A stretch of 64,000 nt of DNA. Origin: Nocardia sp. NBC_00403 (lineage in GTDB: Bacteria; Actinomycetota; Actinomycetes; Mycobacteriales; Mycobacteriaceae). Where the stretch lies: positions 3,658,001 through 3,722,000 of the forward strand of contig NZ_CP107939.1 in the NCBI RefSeq assembly GCF_036046055.1, read 5' to 3'. The notes under the pieces are model-generated. The model saw only the letters and a list, made by a program, of their open reading frames with translations. It did no database searches and was not told the DNA's origin. A program made the position numbers and the translations under genes. Shown one piece after another: positions 1 to 8,495 of the stretch; positions within the stretch are counted from its first letter, which is position 1, and every line of letters begins with the position of its first letter.

Positions 1-558
1 GACGGTGCCGAGTACTGGCAGCAACTGCAGTCCGATCACCGCCGCCGACCCACGCATGTATTCGCGCAACTCGGCCATCGTCGCGTAGCGGTCGCGGTAC
101 TGCGGCGTGCCGACGATGTCCATCCGCATCGCGTCCATGAACGTCCAGAAGTGCTGGTGGGCAATGTCGTAGCGTTCGATGGTGTCGGCGAGGGCGAGGA
201 GGACCCGGTCCCGCTGTTCGCCGATCTGCTCCGACAGCGGGTTGCCTTCCAGGCGAAGGCGCAGCTGCTTCTCGATCCGATCGAGCAGTCCGGCGCAGTC
301 CTCGCCGCGATAGGCGATCGCCGCAGGGTCGAGAGTTCCTTCGATGGCGTCCGTGTGGTCGACGATGTCATCGACTGTCCTCGCGAACGCGTAGAGCGCG
401 TGCACTGCGGGTCTTCGCTCGGCCGACAACAGGCGGGTCGCCAGGAAGTAGGTGCGGCCGTGCGCCGCGGCGATCTGCCGGCATTCGCGGTATGCGCCGG
501 GGAGTTCGGCGGCGAGATCTATCACGGAACCCGTTACGGCCGCGGCGGAACCGGTCAC
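1..558 (-). CDS. crtB: Phytoene synthase, 3' end beyond window
   Basis: This enzyme condenses two geranylgeranyl diphosphates head to head into phytoene, the first committed C40 carotenoid step. About 186 codons are visible and the C-terminal third lies off the left edge. The first Asp-rich substrate and Mg binding motif is clear (YAFARTVDDIVD, about residue 60), and the conserved helix MDAMRMDIVGTPQYRDRYAT follows near residue 145. The GTG start at 558 is chosen because it overlaps the mptA stop as GTGA, which implies translational coupling. Idsa/crtE and crtI in the same leftward unit support a carotenoid role over squalene synthesis. The missing end means the second Asp-rich motif cannot be checked. 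Confidence 0.9.
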   Translation of the reverse strand, partial: MTGSAAAVTGSVIDLAAELPGAYRECRQIAAAHGRTYFLATRLLSAERRPAVHALYAFARTVDDIVDHTDAIEGTLDPAAIAYRGEDCAGLLDRIEKQLRLRLEGNPLSEQIGEQRDRVLLALADTIERYDIAHQHFWTFMDAMRMDIVGTPQYRDRYATMAELREYMRGSAAVIGLQLLPVLGTV

Positions 559-2306
559 GGCCGGGACGGTGCCGGCGAATCCGCCGACGTGGTGGCCCGC
601 AAGCGCAACGGGTCCACCTTCCGCAGCGACAGTGCCGCCACCACGGCGACGAAGGTCGCGGCGGCCACGTGCCGGAAGTCGTACAGCCCGATCGAACCGT
701 CGGGCTGGAACACCAGCATGAGCCAGGTGCAGAGCCCGACCAGCACCATCAGGGTGGTGGTCGACAGCGCGAAGCCCGCGGCGAGCGCAAGCGGCCAGGA
801 GTAGTACCAGGGCAGCGCGGCGGGGGAGAGGATGACGATTCCGACGAAGGCAATGAGGATGCCGAGCACGGCCTCGCGTTCGCTGTGGCGGAACCGCCAC
901 CACGTCCACACCAACACCGCGACCAATGCCACCGCACAGATTGTCCTGGTCACGCCGAGCACCGATTCCGTCCGCCACGGGGTGACCCAGGTGGTGACAT
1001 GCGCCATGATCGTCGGAAGCGACAGCCAGTTGATGATCTTCTTCGAACCCGACAGCGCGGTCAGCCAGCCGATGCCGACACCGGCCGCCACCGAGGCCAC
1101 CGCAAAGACCACCGCGAACACGCTGAGCCCGAGTCCGGCGATCTTGGCGAACATCTGTGCGGGGTGGGGCATTTCCGCGCTGGACTTGGCCGCATCCGGC
1201 TCGCCTTCCAGCGGCGCAGTGGCGCCGGGGGAATTCGCGGCTCGCTCCAGCGCCCGGCGTTCCTTCTCGTGCAACATCCAGATCCACACCAGGAACGGCA
1301 GCGCGATCCCGGCGGTCGCCTTGATGGCAACGCCGATCGCCACGACCACGATGCCTGCCACATGGTGGCGCTCCAGCACCAGCGCGATGCCCGCGCACAT
1401 GAGGCCGACCATCAGCATCTCGTTGTGCACGCCGCCGATGAGGTGGATGAGCACCAGCGGATTGAGCACGGCCAGCCACAGCGCCACCGTCGGCTTACCG
1501 CCGAGATGTTTGGTCAGATACGGCACCGCCCACATCATCAGCGCGAGGCCGGGCAGCATGACCAGCCGCAGCGCGATCGTTCCCGCCACCACATTGTCTC
1601 CGGTGATGGCGGTGATCGCGCGGCCGAGTAGCAGGAAGACCGGACCGTAGGGCGCGGTCGTGGTGGTCCACACCGGGCTCACGTTGTCCAGCAGCACACC
1701 GGGATTGGCGACCGGGCCCACCTGGTAGGGGTCGAACCCGTCACGCAGCAGCGCACCCTGGGCCAGGTAGGAGTAGGCGTCGCGGCTGAACATCGGTGCG
1801 GCGAACAGCAGTGGGAAGATCCAGATGCCGACGATCGCGCGTAGCTCGTTGAGCGTGACGCCTGCCCCCGGCCGGTCTCCGAAGCCGATGGTGGTGCGGC
1901 CGAGCCGAACCCACGCGGTGATCATCAGCAGCACGCCGACCCAGATGACCATGGTGGACAACACCAAGCCGTGGCCGAATCGCAGCCAGGACAGGTGCAT
2001 CGCCTCGAGTAGCGGATCGCGTTTGCGGACGCTGCCCGCGCCGAATCCACCGAAGGTGATCATCACCGCGCCGAAGAAACCGAGCAGCGCCGAATGCCCT
2101 TCGGGGCTGCGAAGGAAATCGGCCGAGGTCCGCACCCACCATCGGAGTCCGTGCGCGGACGTCACGATGGGCGCGGCGGTCCTGGACGCGCCGCGTCGGC
2201 TCGGCCGGGCGTCCGGTGTGCTCGAGGTGCGGTCCGCGAGGCTCGTGTTGGTGTTGATGATCGAGTCCTCGGTGTCGGCTGCGGCGCTGGCTTCGGGGGG
2301 TGGCAT
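555..2306 (-). CDS. mptA: Alpha-1,6-mannosyltransferase MptA (GT-C, polyprenyl-phosphomannose dependent)
   Basis: A 583-residue polytopic membrane protein of the GT-C class that extends the alpha-1,6-mannan backbone of lipomannan using polyprenyl-phosphomannose outside the membrane. After a Ser/Pro-rich cytoplasmic N-terminus of about 70 residues there are roughly a dozen hydrophobic segments. The loop RDAYSYLAQGALLRDGFDPY (about residues 175-195) resembles the acidic catalytic loop of this family. The identity as MptA rather than MptB rests on context: the M. tuberculosis mptA (Rv2174) neighbours an isoprenyl diphosphate synthase and a MetF-like gene, as here. It lies between crtI and crtB and is coupled to crtB by GTGA. 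Confidence 0.85.
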   Translation of the reverse strand: MPPPEASAAADTEDSIINTNTSLADRTSSTPDARPSRRGASRTAAPIVTSAHGLRWWVRTSADFLRSPEGHSALLGFFGAVMITFGGFGAGSVRKRDPLLEAMHLSWLRFGHGLVLSTMVIWVGVLLMITAWVRLGRTTIGFGDRPGAGVTLNELRAIVGIWIFPLLFAAPMFSRDAYSYLAQGALLRDGFDPYQVGPVANPGVLLDNVSPVWTTTTAPYGPVFLLLGRAITAITGDNVVAGTIALRLVMLPGLALMMWAVPYLTKHLGGKPTVALWLAVLNPLVLIHLIGGVHNEMLMVGLMCAGIALVLERHHVAGIVVVAIGVAIKATAGIALPFLVWIWMLHEKERRALERAANSPGATAPLEGEPDAAKSSAEMPHPAQMFAKIAGLGLSVFAVVFAVASVAAGVGIGWLTALSGSKKIINWLSLPTIMAHVTTWVTPWRTESVLGVTRTICAVALVAVLVWTWWRFRHSEREAVLGILIAFVGIVILSPAALPWYYSWPLALAAGFALSTTTLMVLVGLCTWLMLVFQPDGSIGLYDFRHVAAATFVAVVAALSLRKVDPLRLRATTSADSPAPSRP

Positions 2307-2371
2307 ACGGTGTCGGTTCCCCCGGAGTGGTCGGCGGTCGCAACCGCGAGCGAATTAGGTCGGCGTTGAGT

Positions 2372-3955
2372 TTAGTGGTTCGCCGGGAACACTATCCCGG
2401 TGGTGCGTGGGGTTTCATCCCGAGCGGGGCTCGGAGCGCCGGTTATGCGGTTTGCTGCCAGTTTTCCAGATAGCAGAGTAGTGGGCACTCCCACACCTGG
2501 GGTGGTGCCGCAACCAGCGATAACTACATTGTCGCTGGTGCGTGGAAAATTGCGTGGACGAAATGGTCCGGTCTGCCGGAACAGGTGTGCCGCGGAGAAC
2601 GGGGTACCGGCCAGCATGCCTTGTGCGCGCCAGCCGCTCGGGGTGTCGAGATGATCGACGGTGAAGTGTTCGGCGATGCCGCGGTAGCCGCGTGATTCCA
2701 GGATGTTCAGTAGCTCGCGCAGATAGAACGGGCCTAGCCGGTCCCAATCCAGCGGCGCCGATTCGAGATTCGGGCACGGCGCGAGCAGCGAGAACGGCTC
2801 GTGGCGGCCGTCGGTCCTGTCGATGTAGAGGGTGCGGTCGGTGAGCGCGGGCCGCGTCAGCAGCAGCGACGGATCGCTCATCACCCTGCCCTTCCCGCGT
2901 CCCGCCGCGATCTCGGTGAACGTCCGATCCCACGCCGCGCCGAAATCGATGGTGTGGTGCGCCTGCACCGGCCAGGTGGCGGCGACCTGCGCGGGGACGG
3001 TGCCGTGCGCGACGACGGCCGACGGCGCGGCGCGCAGCGGTCGGCGGCGGCGCACCCCGAATCGTTCGATGGCGCCGAGATCGGCGGTGAGCACCAGGGC
3101 GTCGCAGTCGAAGGTCCGGCCGTCGGCGGTGCGGACCCGCCGTGCACGCCTGCCTGCGTAGTCGATCGCGGTGACCTCGGTGCTCAGTGCCAGGCAGCCG
3201 CCCGCGGCGGTGAAGGCGTCCGCCATGGCGGCGGCGATGGCGCGCATCCCGCCCTCGGGGAAGTAGACGCCCAATGACGTGTCCATATGGGGGATCGCGC
3301 CGTACACGGCAAGCGCTTCGGCGGGCGGCATGCCCGCATAGAGCGCCTGGAAGGTGAACAGGCGGGCCAGCCGCTGATCACGCAGGAACCGGCCGACACG
3401 CGGCCCGAGCCTGCCGAACCCGCCGAGCCGCACCAGCGCGGCGAGCGCACGCCGCTTCTCGGGCTTGCGGACCATGTCCAGCGGCGAATCGAAGTTCGTA
3501 TCCATGAACTCGCCGAACTCGGCCTCATAGATCTTCGCCAGCCAGGCGCGCAGTCGCCGATAGCCGCGCGCCTCCTCCGGCCCGCAGACCCGGGTCACTT
3601 CCTCGGCCATCGCCTCCGGGTCGGCGAACACTCGGATGGTGGCGCCGTCGGCGAATCGGGCGTGATAGCTCGGCGCGAGCCGGTGGACGCGCAGTGGCGG
3701 CGTGCAGGATTCCGGGGTCCGCCCCACGGCGGCAAGGGCGTCGGTGATCAGCTCCGGCAGCGTCAGCACGGTCGCGCCCGAGTCGATCTCGTAATCCGGT
3801 CCGCGGTACAGCCCGACGCGGCCGCCCGGGTGGTCGGCGCGCTCCAGTAGCGTCACGGTCCGGCCTGCGCCGGTCAGATACAACGCCGCGGCGAGCCCGG
3901 AAAGACCTGCGCCCACGACGACGACCCGATCGGTCGGTCCTGCAACGACTTTCAC
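2372..3955 (-). CDS. crtI: Phytoene desaturase
   Basis: A 527-residue FAD-dependent carotenoid desaturase converting phytoene stepwise to lycopene-type polyenes at the membrane. The N-terminus has the dinucleotide-binding fold VVVVGAGLSGLAAALYL followed by LLERADHPGGRVG. The C-terminal FAD segment ends in the conserved pattern AGCGTTPGVGVPTTLLSGKLAA. The length is usual for bacterial CrtI. The GTG start at 3955 overlaps the idsA stop as GTGA, supporting that start and coupled translation. Sixty-five bases separate it from mptA. Confidence 0.93.
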   Translation of the reverse strand: MKVVAGPTDRVVVVGAGLSGLAAALYLTGAGRTVTLLERADHPGGRVGLYRGPDYEIDSGATVLTLPELITDALAAVGRTPESCTPPLRVHRLAPSYHARFADGATIRVFADPEAMAEEVTRVCGPEEARGYRRLRAWLAKIYEAEFGEFMDTNFDSPLDMVRKPEKRRALAALVRLGGFGRLGPRVGRFLRDQRLARLFTFQALYAGMPPAEALAVYGAIPHMDTSLGVYFPEGGMRAIAAAMADAFTAAGGCLALSTEVTAIDYAGRRARRVRTADGRTFDCDALVLTADLGAIERFGVRRRRPLRAAPSAVVAHGTVPAQVAATWPVQAHHTIDFGAAWDRTFTEIAAGRGKGRVMSDPSLLLTRPALTDRTLYIDRTDGRHEPFSLLAPCPNLESAPLDWDRLGPFYLRELLNILESRGYRGIAEHFTVDHLDTPSGWRAQGMLAGTPFSAAHLFRQTGPFRPRNFPRTSDNVVIAGCGTTPGVGVPTTLLSGKLAANRITGAPSPARDETPRTTGIVFPANH

Positions 3956-5145
3956 GCCGCACGCCTCGTCGCCGCCAGTGCCATCGCGCGCAGCTGCTGC
4001 TTGGCCGCCTGGGTGGCGGAGCTGGATTCGATGGCGGCCAGGCCCTGTTCGGTGAGGTCGGTGATGCGGCGTTCCACCTCGTCGACCGCGCCGAGCCCGG
4101 TGAGTACGGCACGCAGGTGTTCCACCTCGTCGGCGGTGAGATCGGTGCCGATGTTCGCGCGCAGCAGGGCGGCGGCGTCCGGGTCGGTGCGGTCGGCGCG
4201 CTGTAGCGCCTCGGCGATCAGCACCGTGCGTTTGCCCTCGCGCAGGTCGTCGCCGGAGGGCTTGCCGGTGACGGCGGGGTCGCCGAAAACGCCGAGCAGG
4301 TCGTCGCGCAGCTGGAAGGCGACGCCGATGTCGGTGCCGAAGGTGCGGTAGTCCTCGACCAGCCGCGGCTCGGCGTCGGCGATGGCCGCGCCGAGGTGCA
4401 GCGGACGTTCGACGGTGTAGGCGGCCGTCTTGTATCGGTTGATTCGGATTGCGGCGGCCACCGATTCGTCGCCGCCTGCCTCGCCGTTGATATCGAGCAG
4501 TTGCCCGCCGAGCACCTCGGTGCGCATCAGCGCCCAGACCGGCGCGAACCTGGCGATGGCGGCGGGCTCCAGCCCGGAGGCGTGCACCATATCGTCGGCC
4601 CAGGCCAGCGCCAGGTCACCGATCAGAATGGCGACGCTGGCGCCGAAGTGCTCGGAATCACCTGCCCAGCCGCGGTCGCGGTGGCGCTGCTCGAAGTCGA
4701 CGTGCACGGTGGGGAAGCGGCGGCGGATGCGCGAGGAATCGATGATGTCGTCGTGGATCAGCGCGCACGCCTGCACCAATTCCAGTGCGGCACAGGCTTT
4801 CAGCACGGCCGCCGCGTCGGGTTCGGTGGGGTCGCCGCCCGCGCCGAGCCAACCTGTCCATGCGAATGCCGGTCTGGTCCGTTTGCCGCCGCGCAGAACG
4901 AACAGCACGAGTGCCTCGGCGGCCTGCACGAATACCGGTCCCAGTGGTTCGACCGCGGCTCGGCGGGTGCGGAAGAAGTCGGTGAGCGCCGCTTCGACGG
5001 CCTGGACGAAGGCGGGGGTACCGGCCTTCAGCGCTGCGTAGTCGATTGATGCGATGTCGCTGGACGCCGTCGACGTGCCTGCATCGGTCGACGGCGTGCC
5101 CCGAGGCGTATGGGTACCGGTTCCGGCGGACAGGGGAGCCTCCAA
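3952..5145 (-). CDS. idsA: Geranylgeranyl diphosphate synthase (polyprenyl synthetase family)
   Basis: An all-trans isoprenyl diphosphate synthase that feeds crtB. The family motifs are present: RGGKRTRPAF, the first Asp-rich motif in LIHDDIIDSSRIRR, and the second in FQLRDDLLGVFGD followed by GKPSGDDLREGK. The start is uncertain. The reading frame is open to 5412, but between a GTG there (and one at 5394) and the conserved core the only start codon is TTG at 5145, which gives 397 residues. It has no clear Shine-Dalgarno, but it lies about 115 bases downstream of a plausible -10 box (TATTCT, minus strand 5267-5262). Starts beyond 5337 would overlap the divergent metF-like gene. The gene is coupled to crtI by GTGA. 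Confidence 0.85.
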   Translation of the reverse strand: MEAPLSAGTGTHTPRGTPSTDAGTSTASSDIASIDYAALKAGTPAFVQAVEAALTDFFRTRRAAVEPLGPVFVQAAEALVLFVLRGGKRTRPAFAWTGWLGAGGDPTEPDAAAVLKACAALELVQACALIHDDIIDSSRIRRRFPTVHVDFEQRHRDRGWAGDSEHFGASVAILIGDLALAWADDMVHASGLEPAAIARFAPVWALMRTEVLGGQLLDINGEAGGDESVAAAIRINRYKTAAYTVERPLHLGAAIADAEPRLVEDYRTFGTDIGVAFQLRDDLLGVFGDPAVTGKPSGDDLREGKRTVLIAEALQRADRTDPDAAALLRANIGTDLTADEVEHLRAVLTGLGAVDEVERRITDLTEQGLAAIESSSATQAAKQQLRAMALAATRRAA

Positions 5146-5324
5146 GGTCGTGCGGGTCGTGGACGGCGTCGGGTGCGTGCTGTCCCGGACGCAGCAAGTT
5201 TTCGGTGCCGGGCTGTCGCGCGTGTTGCTCGGCGGTGGCGACGGCCATGCCGCCTGGTCGCAGAATACGCGGCCGCAGGAAACAGCGGCCCTGGCGACCC
5301 GGCGAGGCTGCGACTGCCCACCAC

Positions 5325-5330
5325 TACACT
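5325..5330 (+). promoter_or_regulatory. -10 box of leaderless metF-like gene
   Basis: TACACT is followed after six bases by the GTG start at 5337. This spacing places the transcription start at or next to the start codon, a leaderless arrangement common in actinobacteria. No convincing -35 box is visible. Confidence 0.55.
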
Positions 5331-5336
5331 GGACCG

Positions 5337-6338
5337 GTGACTTTCGACAACGTACGGGGACCCTCGACCCCTGGCCGACCGTCCCCGACGCCACCGAACG
5401 TCTCTGGAACACCCTCGGTTGTGCAGAGCCTGCGGACCCATTCGAGCACTGCGGTGCCGTTCTCCGTGGAATTCAACCCGCCGCGCGACGCCACGGCCGA
5501 GGCCAGGCTGTGGCGTGCGGTGCGACAGTTCGAGCGGATGCATCCGGCCTTCGTCTCGATGACCTACGGCGCGGGCGGGTCCACCCGCGACCGCACCGTG
5601 CGAGTGACCGGCGCCCTGGCGCAGGAGACCACGTTGCTGCCGGTGGCGCACCTGACCGCCGTCGAGCACAGCCTCGCCGAACTGCGCTCGCTGGTCGGCG
5701 CGTACGCCGATTCCGGTATCCGCAACATCCTGGTGCTGCGTGGTGACCCGCCGGGCGATCCGCTCGGCGAATGGACCAAGCACCCCGAGGGTGTCGCCTA
5801 TGCCGAGGAACTGGTGCGCATCGTGCGTGACCTCGGCGACTTCCACGTGGGCGTCGCGTCGTTCCCACAGGGCCATCACCGTTCGCCTGATCTGGATACC
5901 GATACCAGGTACCTGGCCGCGAAACTGCGTGCGGGCGCGGAGTATTCGATCACCCAGATGTTCTTCGACGTCGAGCACTACCTGCGCCTGCGCGATCGGA
6001 TGGCCGCGTGCGACCCGATCGAGGCTGCCAAGCCGATCATCCCCGAGCTGATGCCGATCACCTCCCTGCGCACCGTCGCGCGCGCCGAGGAACTGTGCGG
6101 CCGCCCGCTGCCCAGTGCGGTTATGGAGCGGCTGCACCGGGCCGCGGGCGACAACCCGGAAGCCAACCAGGCCGCGGTCCGCGAGGTCGGCATCGAGATC
6201 GCCACCGAAATGGGCCGGCGCCTCATCAACGAAGGCGCCCCCTGCCTGCACTTCATCACCCTCAACTTCGCGAAGGCGACCAGCGAGGTCCTCACCAACC
6301 TCGGCTACGGGGTGACGGCCGCGCCGATCAGCGCCTGA
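5337..6338 (+). CDS. Methylenetetrahydrofolate reductase-like protein (Rv2172c type)
   Basis: A 333-residue protein of the MetF TIM-barrel family, which reduces 5,10-methylene-THF to 5-methyl-THF for methionine synthesis. Family features are VPFSVEFNPPRD at the barrel entry (the catalytic-type Glu), MTYGAGGSTRDRT, NILVLRGDPPGD and the C-terminal PCLHFITLN. The GTG start at 5337 follows a -10 box directly, so the first roughly 40 Ser/Pro-rich residues may be a genuine extension. The mycobacterial relative next to mptA/idsA belongs to a group reported to work without bound flavin, so cofactor use should not be assumed. It is divergent from idsA. Confidence 0.85.
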   Translation: MTFDNVRGPSTPGRPSPTPPNVSGTPSVVQSLRTHSSTAVPFSVEFNPPRDATAEARLWRAVRQFERMHPAFVSMTYGAGGSTRDRTVRVTGALAQETTLLPVAHLTAVEHSLAELRSLVGAYADSGIRNILVLRGDPPGDPLGEWTKHPEGVAYAEELVRIVRDLGDFHVGVASFPQGHHRSPDLDTDTRYLAAKLRAGAEYSITQMFFDVEHYLRLRDRMAACDPIEAAKPIIPELMPITSLRTVARAEELCGRPLPSAVMERLHRAAGDNPEANQAAVREVGIEIATEMGRRLINEGAPCLHFITLNFAKATSEVLTNLGYGVTAAPISA

Positions 6339-6431
6339 TCGGTCGAGCCTGGATCAGTCGGTCGGGTCCACCAGCGCCCGCGCCCGCCGCATCGGGGTGG
6401 CTGCCGAGGTGACGCAATACCGGCGCAACAG

Positions 6432-6465
6432 CTCCCGGTGATAGCCGATCGACGGTCACCGGGAG
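6432..6465. terminator. Hairpin in convergent intergenic region
   Basis: Perfect 10-bp inverted repeat CTCCCGGTGA / TCACCGGGAG with a 14-base loop, between the end of the metF-like gene and the end of the leftward sulfur operon. There is no T-run. It is probably part of a bidirectional terminator. Confidence 0.5.
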
Positions 6466-6493
6466 ATTCGAGCCCGAAGTAGGACAGACAGGT

Positions 6494-6528
6494 GATCCGG
6501 CGGCCTCCTCGGTGGAGCCCGCCGGATC
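6494..6528. terminator. Second hairpin, bidirectional terminator candidate
   Basis: GATCCGGCGG pairs perfectly with CCGCCGGATC. An inner CTCC/GGAG stem closes a TCGGT loop after one mismatch. It lies 12 bases past the last gene of the leftward operon and could stop transcription from both sides. No U-tract is seen on either strand. Confidence 0.6.
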
Positions 6529-6540
6529 GGGTGCTGCGGT

Positions 6541-7692
6541 TCAGGCAGCGCGGGCTGCGCGCAGCCGCCATGCCTCGGCGAGCAGGCGATGGGATTCGAG
6601 GCGGTCCTCGTGGTCGTAGGCGATGCTGGTGACGAGGAGTTCGTCGGCGCCGGTGACGCGTTGCAGTGCGGCGAGCCGTTCGGTGACGGTGGCGGGTGCG
6701 CCGACGAACTGGGTGGCCAGGCGGTCGTCGACCAGGCGCTGCTGCTCCGGCGTCAGCGCAGTGGCCTGGTCCGGATCGAGATAGTCGGCGGCGCCCGCTC
6801 CGCTACGGATGCTGTGCACCCAGTGACCGTAGGTGGAGGCCCTGCGTCGTGCGGTGGCATCGTCCGGCGCGACGACCACATCCGCCGAAATCACCACATA
6901 GGGCTCGGCCAGCTGGGCCGACGGCCGGAAGGCCCCCCGATAGGCATCGACCGCGTCCAGCGCGGTACCCGGTGCGACGTGGTAAGCCGCGGCGAACGGC
7001 AGACCGAGTTGCCCGGCGAGTTCGGCACTTTCGCCTGCCGAGCTGCCGAACAGCCACAACTGCACCTGCGCGCCCTCGCCGGGAACCGCGTGCAACGCAA
7101 CACCATCGGCGCTCGTGTAGGTGCCGTCGAGCAGTGCGCGGACCTCGTCGACCTGGTCGGCGAAGTCCAGCGGCTGTGCGCCCTCCTGCTGCAGCGCGGC
7201 GATCGAAGCGATGAACTTCGACCGGTCGGCGATCCGGCCGGGATCGAACGGCGGCGGGACCACCACGCCGTCCCTGATCTCGGTGCGCCCGGTCACCGTG
7301 TCGAGCACCGGATGACTCTTCTTCGGATGCTCTGGTTGTGCACCGAACTGGGCGCGGCGGTGCCCGGACCGGCCCAGGCCGAGATCGAGGCGACCCGGGT
7401 GCAGGGCATCGATGGTGCCGAACGCCTCGACGATCGCCGCGGATGTGTGGTGCCCCACCTGCACCGCACCCGAGCCGACCCGGATGCGCGAGGTGGCCGC
7501 GGCGACTAGACCGATCAGCGTGATCGACGAGGAACTGGCCACCGAAACGAAATGGTGCTCGGCCAGCCAATACCGGTGATAGCCCCAGTCTTCGGCGTGT
7601 TGCGCGAGATCGATGGTGTTGCGGATGGCCTGCTGCGCGGTCGACCCGGCGCTGATCGGCGCGAGGTCGAGGATGGACAGTGGGACACTCAT
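6541..7692 (-). CDS. LLM-class flavin-dependent oxidoreductase (last gene of sulfur operon)
   Basis: A 383-residue luciferase-like TIM-barrel monooxygenase expected to use reduced FMN and O2. The N-terminus PLSILDLAPISAG and the segment YHRYWLAEHHF are typical of the group often annotated as MsnO8-type LLM enzymes. LGLGRSGHR (about residue 110) corresponds to the flavin phosphate region. The ATG at 7692 is preferred over upstream starts because it overlaps the DUF1684 stop as ATGA. It closes an overlapping gene chain starting near 21.5 kb. The substrate is not known; organosulfur oxidation is inferred from the operon. Confidence 0.85.
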   Translation of the reverse strand: MSVPLSILDLAPISAGSTAQQAIRNTIDLAQHAEDWGYHRYWLAEHHFVSVASSSSITLIGLVAAATSRIRVGSGAVQVGHHTSAAIVEAFGTIDALHPGRLDLGLGRSGHRRAQFGAQPEHPKKSHPVLDTVTGRTEIRDGVVVPPPFDPGRIADRSKFIASIAALQQEGAQPLDFADQVDEVRALLDGTYTSADGVALHAVPGEGAQVQLWLFGSSAGESAELAGQLGLPFAAAYHVAPGTALDAVDAYRGAFRPSAQLAEPYVVISADVVVAPDDATARRRASTYGHWVHSIRSGAGAADYLDPDQATALTPEQQRLVDDRLATQFVGAPATVTERLAALQRVTGADELLVTSIAYDHEDRLESHRLLAEAWRLRAARAA

Positions 7693-8495
7693 GCCGACCT
7701 GCCGAACCGCGGATTCTGCTCTCCCGCTTCGATGGCCACGCGCAGCCGGTTCTCCGCGGGCGCCAGCGGGCACGTCGCGAATTCGGTGAAGGCGCAGGGC
7801 AGGTTCGCCGCTCGGTTGAAGTCGAGCCGGACGGTGCCGTCGGAGTCGGGTGCGTCCACGGCCAGCGAGCGGGCCGCGGGGTAGGTGGTGACACCGCTGG
7901 TGGCGTCGGTGAACAGCACCCGCAGGTTCGCGGGCTCACCGAAGGCGATGACCCGTTCGGTCACCTCGCCGATGCGGAATTCGATAGTGCCCGCGGCAGT
8001 GTGGTGATGTTCGAGACCGTCGACAACGGCGCCGGTGGTCACCGTCTGCGGTGCGTCGAACGGAACGAATCGGCCCTCGACCACCCAGTGTGGATCGGGT
8101 GCGTAGGCCGGGATGCCGTCGAACCTCAGCAGTGTCGGCGCGGCCGGATCGTGTACTCGTACCGCGTACTGTCCGGTGCGGCGAATTACTTCCAGCACTC
8201 GATCCTCGTGCAGCACAGTGAGTCCGGGTGCACCTTCGGCGGGGGTGAGGATCTGCACGCCCGCGATGCCGGTGCCGTCGAACTCCAGCCGATCGGCGGG
8301 CTGTGCGGTGATGAATACCTTGTCGTCGGTCACCCACCAGGTTCCTGGCACCCCGGGCAGGCGCTCGGGTCGGTCGGTGAGCCAATGCAATCCGGTCAGA
8401 CTCAGGAAGCCGAGCGGGTCGCGCAGCTGATCCTCCCTGGCGTGCTGCCAGGAAGCCCACTCGGTCTCGAAAAGTGTTGTGGTGCTGGTGGTCAT
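7689..8495 (-). CDS. DUF1684 domain protein
   Basis: A 268-residue soluble protein covering the whole DUF1684 family. Recognisable conserved blocks are PLGFLSLTGLHWL near the N-terminus, VLFTDATSGVTTYPAARSL in the second half and LDFNRAANLPCAFTEFATCP near the C-terminus, with CAF and CPLAP cysteines as in the family. The biochemical role is not established. It overlaps both neighbours by ATGA (NtaA-like upstream, LLM downstream), so it is probably made in stoichiometry with monooxygenases. This suggests a role in handling their products, which is inference from position only. Confidence 0.85.
   Translation of the reverse strand: MTTSTTTLFETEWASWQHAREDQLRDPLGFLSLTGLHWLTDRPERLPGVPGTWWVTDDKVFITAQPADRLEFDGTGIAGVQILTPAEGAPGLTVLHEDRVLEVIRRTGQYAVRVHDPAAPTLLRFDGIPAYAPDPHWVVEGRFVPFDAPQTVTTGAVVDGLEHHHTAAGTIEFRIGEVTERVIAFGEPANLRVLFTDATSGVTTYPAARSLAVDAPDSDGTVRLDFNRAANLPCAFTEFATCPLAPAENRLRVAIEAGEQNPRFGRSA

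Noticed and set aside
4658..5248. Alternative minus-strand frame beginning MAVATAEQHARQPG in front of idsA
   Set aside because: It looked protein-like and could hint at a frameshift in idsA, but it enters Arg-rich shadow sequence and idsA itself is intact; not strong enough to call.
5146..5412. Longer idsA starting at GTG 5412 or 5394
   Set aside because: These starts fall inside the divergent metF-like coding region and would read through its promoter; no conserved residues there.
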